A DNA stretch of 64,000 nucleotides from Homalodisca vitripennis. Lineage: Eukaryota; Arthropoda; Insecta; Hemiptera; Cicadellidae. Shown piece by piece: positions 55,119 through 64,000 of the stretch. The notes under the pieces were generated by a model, which was given only the letters and a program-made list of their open reading frames with translations, did not search any database and had not been told where the DNA came from. Where the stretch lies: positions 16,524 to 80,523 of the forward strand of contig NW_025777986.1 in the NCBI RefSeq assembly GCF_021130785.1, given 5' to 3'. The position numbers were made by a program, and so were the translations under genes. Numbering within the stretch: the stretch's first letter is position 1; each line of letters begins with the position of its first letter.

Positions 55119-57310
55119 ATACTGATGATTTTTAGAAAATCATCATTATAATTTAACTTTCTATGTATCATTACATGTTCCCCCAAAGGGTCAGAAGAAG
55201 ACGATAGGGACTATCCATCCCTCTTTCAGTACTAGATACATTTTACATGTACTTATACTTTAAAATGCATCAAGGCTTATGGTGTGACGTTTTACTTACC
55301 CTAAGTGCATAAAAAACTCCATTAGTTTGGTGTATTAAAACATACTAACATGATCAATTTCATGATCATTAATATTGTTTTAATATCTTCTTTTTTGAAT
55401 ATAGTGCTTAATATTTCAGGTGACAAAAACATTTACTTTATTTGTTTTTAACACTGTTTTATTTGCCTTCGATATGAAATTATATTGGTTTATCAGAAAA
55501 AAATTAATTCTATACTGTATTATTTTATTCATTGTTATACTATACTATACTTGATATTAAATTGCCTACTACACTTGAAAGTGAATTAATATTTTTTTTT
55601 ATTTCGACTCTTTTTACTTAACACGTATTAGTCTAGTCTATTTTTACTGCACAGTCTATTAAATTATCTACTGTACCATAAAACGACTACAGGTACAGTA
55701 CGCGCGCTGAAGGTTCGGCTCCGAGTCAACCGAGCAGACTATGGCGGGGGACGGGTGGATTGCCCGATATAACAACTGTTCTGCAGACATCCGCCAATGT
55801 TTGGCCCGCTGCAGTCTGAATATTTATTGTCTCTGTTCTCAGGATTCTTTATACATCAGTGTTTCGTATTCATTCATCTGTCATAAAAATTAGTGTATAA
55901 ACAATACACCCCAAAACACTTTCTATTCAAATATAATACAATGAAATTCAACATAATTTCATTTAAAGTTTAAACTTTTAGTTTATCACAGATAACCACT
56001 ATCCTAAAGTGTTTTTTTTTTCACTAGGCTTAAGTGTTTTTTTTTTTTTTTGTTTTTTTCAGAAATAAACTATTGCAAAGTGATTCAATGTTAAACTTTC
56101 AAATGGTATTGCCGTGTTGCATTTACGTGAATGGGCCATAAACTGAAGAGGCAGCGGTGTCGGTGATACATTCCACTTCAGACTAAGTTACGGCTAACCT
56201 AAACTATGTATCTGAAAAAAGTTAAATCTAAAATTAAATTCAGTTCATTCAGAAAAAACTTTCCCGCTGAAAGTTTCCTGACCAAATAATAAACAATATC
56301 CTCACATACAAACTTTTTTGTATCACAATTTTGGCACAGTTAATTTTAAAATATATTTTATTGAAGAAAAGTAATAAAACATTGAAACTTAATACATCCA
56401 TTAGCATTGGCATACACAGAAAAATAGATCTGCGAAGTTTCAGAATTTTATTTGTACAGGAAGTTGGTCTAACCATAAGTTGATTGTCGAGCGAGAATTA
56501 AACATTGCCGTCCGTGACAGATCATTGGAGAGTCAATGTTTTATTTGGTTAGTAGTGCAACGACAGGGCCGAACCTTCAGCGTGCGTACTGTAAAAGTCA
56601 TCAAGTTTGATGTCCACCTAAAGGTCTAAGGGAAGAATATAGAGACTACTCATCCCTCTTTCAGTACAGTCTTTTAATATATCTACTGTACCAAAAAACG
56701 ACTAGATGTTAGTTCTTTACAAAGTCACTGTCAACCCAAGTGTTTTGGCAAAAAAAGGTCAAAAACTGTTGTCTTTGTAAAGAAAGGAAGGCTCTAATGC
56801 AAGCAGCCACTATGGCCAGCATTTATTCTTTCAAGTGCTGCGAACAAACTAAACGATACCTCTACACATATGAAGTAGACATGTAGGGTGAGCACATCCC
56901 TCGCAGGGTTATAGTGCCAGAAACACAGTAGAGGTTAAGTCTGTACTTAAATATGGAGCTCAATACCCGTTTCCAAGAAGCTTTTGTTACGTATATAACG
57001 TGATAAAATTGATATGTCAATATAAAAACTATTAATGATTTGTTATATAAATAGAACAAATACTGATGATTTTCATAAAAATCATCACTGTAACTTAATG
57101 TTAGTTGGATCTTTACATGTCCACCCTAAGGGTCAGAGGTATACGATAGGGACTACCCATCCTTCTTTCAGTACTTTTTATAGTAAGATAGATTTACATG
57201 TACTTATACTTAAAAATGCATCAAGGCTTTTGGTGTGACGCTTTATTACATTTCATAACTAAAGCAAATAAAATGAATAAAGCCAATTTTCCATGGAAAC
57301 CACAATTTTA
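55119..57310. repeat. Dispersed complex repeat, right copies
   Basis: Three successive related blocks: 55119-55695, 56592-57060 and 57060-57310. The last two correspond to window bases 1-760. The 896-bp MITE splits the first block from the second. A mariner inserted at the left edge. The block contains a divergent internal sub-repeat with CTTTCAGTA. Confidence 0.78.
55696..56591. mobile_element. 896-bp MITE with TA target site
   Basis: A 24-bp TIR with one mismatch begins CAGTACGCGCGCTGAAGG at the left and CAGTACGCACGCTGAAGG at the right. TA is duplicated (55694-55695 and 56592-56593). The uninterrupted site exists at window bases 14-45, where GGTA runs straight into AAAGTCATCAAG. No coding sequence. 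TA target and CAGT ends fit a Tc1/mariner or pogo-mobilised element. Confidence 0.9.
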
Positions 57311-57429
57311 ATTATTTATCCCAACATAACTATAAAATTGGGCAATTATTATATTATTATAAATTATTATTTTTTATTATTATATTATTAATTATATATA
57401 TATATATATGTAATTTCAATAAACATTGA

Positions 57430-57505
57430 TTCGCCAAAAAGTACTTGCTCCGCCGGGAGTCGAACCCGGATCTCTCACTTGCCGGGTGAATGTGCTACCA
57501 TTAAT
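57430..57505 (-). repeat. tRNA-like segment between AT arrays
   Basis: The minus strand reads TGGTAGCACATTCACCCGGC, then GAGATCCGGGTTCGACTCCC, i.e. a partial D arm, anticodon-like stem-loop (TCAC/GTGA around CCGGCAA) and a good T arm with B box GGTTCGACTCC. The acceptor stem does not close, so a tRNA-derived SINE piece is more likely than a tRNA gene. A degenerate copy is near 15808-15852. Confidence 0.5.
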
Positions 57506-57606
57506 ATAATATTAATTAATATATATATATATATATTACATATATATATATATAACATATATTATATATATATATATTATATATATATATATATATATAA
57601 TTAATA
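57506..57606. repeat. AT-rich dinucleotide array
   Basis: Broken TA repeats, nearly self-complementary overall, ending TTAATATA beside the mariner-like terminus. Confidence 0.9.
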
Positions 57607-58195
57607 TACGGGGTGCTGAAAAGTCCCGGGACGGTCTAATAACTTTTGAACTAATTACAATATAAGAACCAAAATTTACATCAAGCTTTTGCTCATATAA
57701 AACTATTATTTTATGTATTTCACCATGATATCCTGCTTATGGGGGACGTCCCGCTAGGGGTTGGTGAAAATTCTTAAATAGAAGCATAGGTCGAGGCGTA
57801 CATCAAATTAAAGCTCTTTTTAATTAGAAACATTTTGGCGAAAATCTGACGTAAAACAGTTGACGCATTACAAAATGGCGGACACTCAAAGATTATAAAA
57901 TACAGAATTTTTTCAAATGCAAACATTCTGGTTGTTAGAGAAAACTGAGACACTTAATCTTTTATTTTACTTCTTTTACTTCAAATCACTTACCAAAACA
58001 GTTATAACAAATGTTTCAAAGTGGTTTGCCTTCAGTTTGCTGACAATATCCCAATCGATTGTAGAACGCTGATATCGCATTGTTTAAAGCTTGGACAGGA
58101 ACACCCTGAGCTTCTCTTACAATACGGTTTCTCAAACTCATCCAAAATTTTGAGGTTTTGTTTTTAAAACACTTTTTCTTTGAGGTAGGTCCAGT
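57607..58195 (-). mobile_element. Tc1/mariner-like fragment, copy 2
   Basis: Matches 15904-16505 nearly base for base from GGGGTGCTGAAAAGTCCC to the transposase region SLRNRIVREAQGVPVQALN. Several single-base insertions in homopolymers (TTTTTC, AAAC, TTTT) break the frame relative to copy 1. It is truncated at 58195, upstream of the catalytic region. Confidence 0.78.
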
Positions 58196-58217
58196 TTTAT
58201 TTTTGTTCCAGCATCCA

Positions 58218-58449
58218 AAGCAAGACAATGACCATCGCCCTACGCATCACAAACTTGCCTCCAGCTTTTACATACCAAGAACTAGAAAATGCTTGTTACA
58301 AAACTGCGTTGGACATAGGACCATGGAACTGCTGGAAATGTTCATTGATCAGTTTCGAACAAATTCGGCGTATGTATTTTGTAAAGCCAAGGTTGTTGCA
58401 GATACAAACTTGTATTTATGCAATGGTGAGAGGGGTCCGTGGATTTGCT
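58218..58449 (+). pseudogene. Exon-like segment of unknown protein, cut by piggyBac
   Basis: After TTTTTGTTCCAG the frame reads HPKQDNDHRPTHHKLASSFY, then IPRTRKCLLQNCVGHRTMEL, LEMFIDQFRTNSAYVFC and KAKVVADTNLYLCNGERGPW. It runs open for 77 codons up to the TTAA at 58450 where P6 is inserted. The coding look and acceptor site suggest a real exon. The family is not recognised. Confidence 0.4.
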
Positions 58450-58893
58450 TTAACCCTTTCACCGCCCGAGAGCCGATGTCATCGGATTTCGATGTTCTTC
58501 CCAAAACCGCCAAGGGGCCGATGAGATCAGATTTTAGTTTTTAATTGTTTATTATAAATATTCATGGTAAATTTTATATGATTATTGCATACCATTTGAA
58601 AGCATAAGAGTTGTACTCAAAATGCCATGAAATAGGACAATTGTCACTTTATATAGTACGGAACAATCAAGACGAACGTGATCAAGTCATCAGCTGTCTG
58701 CTCATTTGCTCTCGATAGTTGACAGTCAGTCTGCAGCTGTTTGTTACACAGTTTTACGTTGTTGTTGTTTGCAGCTTAACTGTTATAACCTTAGTAAAAC
58801 GTGCAAATTACTTATTCAATAAGTGTTAGTTTACAAAGTTTTTACTTAGTATTAGTGTTATATTGTGTGATACAGTGTTCTGTGTCAATTAGT

Positions 58894-60963
58894 ATGGAAA
58901 ACAGGAAACGACCTCGATCACCTGTAAGTGAAGGTACCCTTGTTTCTCAAGTTATAACCTCATGTATTCACTTTTTAGACGATGAAGATGTAGGTTCTTT
59001 GAGGGAAAGTTCATCAAGTAGATCTAGCTCTGATGAAGTTGATGACACAGACGATGATCCCGACTACGACCCTACCCCTGAAAACTCAACTTGGCCCTGG
59101 ATTTTTGCCTGTTCAGAGACCTTTTGGTACTAATGATTTCAATGTGGCTGGACCTTCTGGCCTTGCCCAAAACCCCACTTCAACGTATTGGTCGTACACT
59201 AAGTAGTAGTTCTAGTACAGACTTGTCCGACAGTGAAAATGATGTGCCTAATGCAAATGCCAACATTACGTTACACACATCTAGGCCTAGGGGTGGCCAA
59301 AGGGGTAGGCCTAGACCTGGAAGAGAGGTGGAGCTTCAAACAGTGGTCCTAGGCCTGCACATAATGTGACTCCTAATCCTCCTAGCCCAGACAGTAGTGA
59401 TTGGGATTGATGTGGAGGACGAACACGATCCAGGATATAACCACAGCTTTCATTTTTCAGAATTATCTGGCCCCAGGCACTGCCCTCCCCGCAACTCTGC
59501 ACCCTTACAATATTTTTACTTATTCTTCACCAATTGTCTTTTAAATGCCATAACTTCAGAAACCAACAAATATGCCCAGGCTTACATTCAATCCCGTCAG
59601 AACTCACTCTCACCTAAAAGTCGGCTTAGACAGTGGGGTCAACCTTACTGTTGAGGAAGTAAAAAGATTCTTGGCAACAATTATAAATATGGGCATCATT
59701 AGGAAGCCTACCATTAAAAGCTATTGGTTTTTTTCATCATCACAAAAATCTTCATGGTTTAGAAAAATGTTCAGGAGAAACAGGTTTGAGATTATTCTGA
59801 AGTTTCTACATTTGGTAGACTCTACACATCTTGCACCATATGGCTCTCCTGAATATGATCCTTGTGTGAAAGATTCCAATATATAATTGATCATGCAAAC
59901 AGGCTATTTAAATTGTACTATACTCCTTACCAAAAGTTATCTGTTGATGAATCTCTTGTAGGTACAAAAAAAATTCTCTAACACAGTACATTCCAAAAAA
60001 AAAAAAAAAAAAAAAAACACCATCGTTGGGGGATTAAATTGTGGGTTTTGTGTTGTGCAACCACTAATTACTGCCTCTCCAGTTTTACTGCTATAAAGGT
60101 GCAAAATATCAGGAAAGAGAAGACAGAGAGATGATGGAAAGGTTTGGACAAGGATATATGCTGTCGTAGAAAAGTTAATGAGGATGGGGCAATTACCTGA
60201 ATAAAGGATACCACCTGTATTTAGATAACCTGTTTACAACAAAAAAACTATCCAGATTTCTCTACTCGAATTTAACTTTTGTTACTGGGACAGTAAGAAC
60301 AGATAGGAAGAGAATGCCTAAACAACTTTTGGGCAAATACAAAGTTGGAAAGAAGACTTATATTAGGAAAGGACCAATTCTAATGATGGCTTACAGAGAG
60401 AAAGCTTCAAATAAAAAGCAATTTATTTTGTTATCAACCAACTCTGAAGCTAAAAGTGTCTCTCCTACACCATCAGAAGAAGTGCAAGGATTATTATAAG
60501 GAAAAAGCCACAAATAGTTTATCAATATAACCATGGAATGAGGGGAATAGACGGTACTGACCCGATGCTCTACACTTACCTGGATGAGCGGAAGACAATG
60601 AAGCATTGGAAGAAGGTCATCTTCAATGTATTTGGAAGAATGTTGTTGAATGCCTATGTCCTGTATAAAACTAATACTGACCATCCAGTCTCAAGACTCC
60701 AATTTAATATATCAGTTATTGAAGGATTAGCGAAAGAATGGTTACAAGCAAAAGATGCAAATGAAAATAGAAGAGGTGATAATGGCCCACCGCAAAAAAA
60801 ATTGGAGTTGAAAAATTAGAAGGCAATAGGGGGAAAAGTATGCTCAGTTTGCAATGGGAAGAATAACCCAGAAAAACAAAAGAAGGCGGTCAAAACAGTT
60901 TGTGTGAACTGCAAGTTAGGAGTTCATCTTGACTGCATCCCTCTACACAAGTGCAAAGTGTAA
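58894..60963 (+). pseudogene. P6 piggyBac transposase, heavily broken
   Basis: ATG 58894 gives MENRKRPRSPVSEGTLVSQV then DDEDVGSLRES and DDTDDDPDYDPTP, an acidic N-terminus. Later blocks in shifting frames: FHFSELSGPRHCPPRNSAPL and YFYLFFTNCLL, ETNKYAQ; VKRFLATIINMGIIRKPTIK; KLSVDESLVGTKK (first Asp); a 24-A run at about 59995-60017; GYHLYLDNLFTTKKLSRFL (second Asp); YNHGMRGIDGTDPMLYTYLD (third Asp); VIFNVFGRMLLNAYVLYK; and CSVCNGKNNPEKQ...CVNCKLGVHLDC (Cys-rich end). At least six breaks. Confidence 0.82.
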
Positions 60964-60999
60964 GCCTGTGTGATAACTTTGTACATAGTGTATATATTT

Positions 61000-63937
61000 G
61001 AGTTGGCCAGTTCCAAAATGAGTCTTGTCCACAAAAAATCGAAAATGAGATTTTAATGGCTTTGGATTCACAATTTTAAGCTTCTTTGATTGGTTAACAG
61101 CTTTTGTTCCAAAAAAAATCCTGTCCCCAGTAATAATAAGGGTATAATTTTTGTGGTTATTTCCAAGATGAGTCTTGTCCATGAACAACTTTTTTCAAAG
61201 TAAGTCATGTCCATTTTATTCACATAGACGTTTCAAACGAAGTCTTGTCCTATGAATACAGTTGTGACTTTAATATTTTTCCCGATTGCACTAAATAAGA
61301 CCGGCTGTTTAACTTTATTACAGTACAAAACGTGTTTAATTCTTAGTAAGAATTATTTTTTTACGCGTTGGCTAGCTTGCTGCTTGAGTATTAAAACATC
61401 TGATGCTGAAAACCTCCCATTTTTGGCTCTTCTTGTTTACTTTGCGAATAAATCTACGTTGATTAACATCATCTACTTGTAAGATGGAACAAGTGGCAAT
61501 AATTAGTGATTCATTTATTGTACCAGCCGAAGAGGGAAGAGGCAGAAAACGACAACGACAATCAGCAAACTTGGAAGAAAAACCAACTGAAAGAAAGGAG
61601 GTAAGTTGTAGTAATCTCACTCACTCCATAATACGAGTTACAACTGTATAACCTAACTTTTTGTTAATTGAAACATTGTGTTAAATAATACTGTAACTTC
61701 CATTCACTGTTTAAATTATTTCGATATTCAATTTAATAACATACAAGGAAAATAAAATATACCACTAGAAAGTTTACTAAGAGGTTTGTTTGGTTTCAGA
61801 TACACTCCTTCAGCTCCCACCAAAACGTCCAGAATGCGGTCACTCCAAGGGAGGTAAGCATTGTTTTAACTGCTACAAAATAAAAAACATGCAAGATGTT
61901 AGAAGATTCCATATGAAACTTCTATTCTTCGAGACAAAAGCTTGTTCAGGATGCATTTATACTAAAGCATACTGAGGTTGATAAGCCAAAGCGCAACCGG
62001 CCAAGAAAAGATGGCCCACCAAAAAAACGTGCATATTAAATATTTTATGCCGAGTTTTAGGCAAGAAACAGGCAGGCAGGTAGTACGTGTTTGCCAAAAA
62101 CTTTTTCATAGGTATTTTGAATGTCTCTAAAACAAAAGTACAGAGAATATGTAAATTGCATTTTCAAACTGGCCTACAACCAGCAGAAAAACGAGGTGGG
62201 GATACTCGCTCAAAAGCCTTCACTGGTAAAAAGGCCGAGGTAAAGAAGTTTATAGAAAAACTTGTGACAGTTTTGAATCCCATTATTGTAGGGAGAAATC
62301 AAAAAGGCAGTACCTAAGAAGTGACTTGTCAATCAAAAAAGTTATGGGAGACTCTATAACTCACAACAGCCTCTCTCATTACAGGTCAAATACAATTATT
62401 TTTCGTAATATATTTTGTAATGATTACAATGTAAGCTTTGGGCACTCCTGCCACTGATGCATGCTCGAAGTGCTTACAGTTAAAGGAAGAAATTAAGGTC
62501 TGTAAAAACCCTATTAACAAGCAACAAAAAATTACTGAGCTGCGTATCCACAAACTGAGATTCCAATGCATATTCTAAGGAATGAAAAGGAAGGTGAAAT
62601 CACTTTCACGTTTGACTGCCAAAAAAATATGCCCCTTCCAAAGGTACCGGACCAATCCGCTTATTATAGTAGACAATTTTACATTTATAATTTTACAATA
62701 TGTATGGGGACTTCAAAAGCAAAGCAAAATAGCCACAACACCTTTGTTTACTCTTGGACGGAGGACGAATGCAGTAAAAGTTCTAATGAGATAGCGTCTG
62801 CAGTTTACCATCGGCTTTACCCAAACAGACTTCACGGTATTAGTAAAGTACGTCTGGTTGCTGACGGAGCAGGGGGACAAAACAAGAACTCAATAATGTT
62901 GGGAATGGTGATGAAGTGGTTAATTGAAAAGCTCCACAGAATGTTACATCTGTCCTCCTTGTCTTCCCAGTGCCAGGACATTCGTACATACCTCCCGATC
63001 GAGTATTCGGGAGGATAGAAAGGGAAGTACGTAAAAAAGATACGATTGTATCTCCCCAGGAGTATTTGGACATATTTTCTCAAGTAGCCACTGTTCTGAG
63101 GCCAGATATCGATTTCCAAATTTTTGATTGGAAGACAGCAAGTTTAAGTGTGTTAAAGCGACCAGGTAATTGGCATATCAAATTCCAAGCAACAAAGAGA
63201 TTTATTTTGAAGAAATCAAGAACTAATGTTCTTGTGCAGGGAGAGGCTGGTTATAGAGTAAGTACAGGAGTGCCCAAAAATGTTTGTCAACAAGGGAAAA
63301 CTGCCAGTGACATTGTCCCAGATGTTGTGCCGTTAGGTGTCAAGGTAAAAACTGGTCAAGATAAAAGATGTAGAGAATCTCCTAGCAAAACACTTTGGAA
63401 ATGAGTGGAAAAATAGACCCGATCTTAACTGGTATGTGAAAAGTGCTGGAAAAACAACAGAACTGTGATCAAAACCGTGAACCACACGTAGAAGAAGATG
63501 ATGTACCAATGCTGGACATTTCTAAACATTATTTGATTTTTAATATTGTTGCAGCTTTAATATTTTTAAGTATCACGTTTTTAAGTATTGTATAATAAAT
63601 GAATATTCCTTATGTTGACTATTTTTATTTTCCTATATTTAATATGATTTGTTTCCATAGTAAGTCTTGTCCATAGCCAGCTGTTTCAAAACGAGGTCTT
63701 GTCCAAAGTGATGTTCCAAAAACGAATCTTGTCCAACATAAAAATGCGCTATAAACTGCTTTATCTATTATATGTAGGCCACTGAAAATTTATATAAAAT
63801 GTTCAGATCATGCATACAAATATTTTAGTAAATAATTCAAGAAAACTTTTATCGTAGAATTAATTTTAAAACGTTTTTTTTTGTTTACCCGAAAGTTTTG
63901 GAAAGTGGACAAGACTCATTTAGGAACTGACCAACTC
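61000..63937 (+). mobile_element. S3: complete DUF7869-like DNA transposon
   Basis: The TIR of 33 bp with two mismatches starts GAGTTGGCCAGTTCCAAAAT at the left and GAGTTGGTCAGTTCCTAAAT at the right (reverse complement). A perfect 4-bp TSD ATTT is at 60996-60999 and 63938-63941. Subterminal AGTCTTGTCCA motifs recur near 61020, 61170, 61205, 61240, 63663, 63700, 63730. Length is 2,938 bp. Confidence 0.9.
61484..63468 (+). pseudogene. S3 transposase (DUF7869-like), frameshifted
   Basis: Exon 1 from ATG 61484 (MEQVAIISDSFIVPAEEGRG) ends at 61600 before GTAAGT; exon 2 starts after TTTGGTTTCAG at about 61800. Family blocks in several frames: HTEVDKPKRNRPRKDGPP (61970), RVCQKLF then KRGGDTRSKAFTGKKAEV (62090-62245), YLRSDLSIKK (62320), TDACSKCLQLKEEIK (62453), TFDCQKNMPLPKVPDQSAYY (62596, first Asp), VRLVADGAGGQNKNSIMLGM (62850, second Asp), PGHSYIPPDRVFGRIEREVR (62972, third Asp), and the tail NEWKNRPDLNWYVKSAG ending at 63468. 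Frame changes near 61860, 62100, 62290, 62960 and 63355. It is the clearest copy of the putative catalytic region. Confidence 0.78.
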
Positions 63938-64000
63938 ATTTGAAGTTTTTTCTATTTTTTACTTAAAAATGACTAAAATTTTTTATTGGACTTATCATTT

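Larger units (their letters stand above)
58454..64000 (+). mobile_element. piggyBac element P6, runs past the window
   Basis: The left end is CCCTTTCACCGCCCGAGAGC directly after TTAA (58450-58453), a piggyBac-type terminus. A palindromic GCCGATGTCATCGG and CCGATGAGATCAGA follow. The transposase remnant runs to 60963. S3 (61000-63937) is inserted after the stop, and 63942-64000 should be the continuing P6 3' region. The right terminus is outside the window. Confidence 0.78.

Noticed and set aside
57430..57505. Functional tRNA gene
   Set aside because: T arm and anticodon-like arm are present, but the acceptor stem does not pair and the D arm is incomplete.
1..64000. CRISPR array, bacterial operons or Shine-Dalgarno sites
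   Set aside because: Spliced transposase genes, LINEs and microsatellites identify nuclear animal DNA; no regularly spaced direct repeats were seen.

Overview
This window looks like repeat-dominated nuclear DNA from an arthropod, most likely an insect. The evidence is AT-rich sequence, spliceosomal GTAAG/CAG junctions inside transposon genes, and the mix of families: piggyBac with C-terminal Cys-rich domains, PIF/Harbinger with a MADF-BESS partner, pogo/Tigger, mariner, MULE, Helitron, R1-clade and RNase-H-bearing I-like LINEs. I see no intact host gene. Almost everything recognisable is a transposable element (TE), and nearly every TE gene is broken by frameshifts or stops.

Layout: 1-1106 dispersed repeat and a 217-bp tandem duplication; 2562-5757 MULE remnant with a Helitron inserted and two internal tandem duplications; 5817-9248 a complete transposon of a DUF7869-like transposase family (S1); 9316-15338 a full-length I-like LINE on the minus strand with an 11-bp target-site duplication (TSD); 15.8-20.3 kb mariner-like, piggyBac, Harbinger and Helitron-Rep remnants; 21-23.6 kb an unknown coding remnant, a dUTPase fragment and a MADF fragment with a 346-bp tandem duplication; 23723-26808 a piggyBac with termini; 28.5-29.3 kb Harbinger and piggyBac scraps; 29386-32209 a pogo element with termini; 33-38.9 kb a mosaic of piggyBac, reverse transcriptase, Harbinger and MADF-BESS pieces; 39.2-40.2 kb a second MULE copy.

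The most striking part is 40244-54235. An R1-clade LINE on the minus strand is split by a 12,114-bp transposon of the same DUF7869-like family (S2, 40393-52506, TSD ACTT). S2 itself carries a complete I-like LINE (41000-47316) and a piggyBac (48113-50924) inserted within its coding sequence. Deleting S2 plus one TSD copy puts the R1 reading frame back together, which fixes the S2 ends to the base. A third family member (S3, 61000-63937, TSD ATTT) sits in the downstream part of a piggyBac that begins at 58454 and runs off the window.

The three S elements share a transposase with three conserved blocks (FD-Q, D..GGQNKN, PGHS..-D), 4-bp TSDs, 30-bp-class terminal inverted repeats (TIRs) and clustered subterminal AGTCC-type motifs. 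Each is only about 3 kb without nested insertions, and all three are broken. Such proteins are commonly deposited as uncharacterised insect proteins; the window supplies insertion-level proof that they are mobile. The 4-bp TSD and GA-type ends of S2 and S3 resemble the Sola superfamily, but that assignment is inference.

Relative ages can be read from nesting: R1 before S2, S2 before the LINE and piggyBac inside it; MULE before Helitron; Harbinger/MADF before the 23.7-kb piggyBac; the terminal piggyBac before S3; the dispersed repeat before its mariner and 896-bp miniature inverted-repeat element (MITE).
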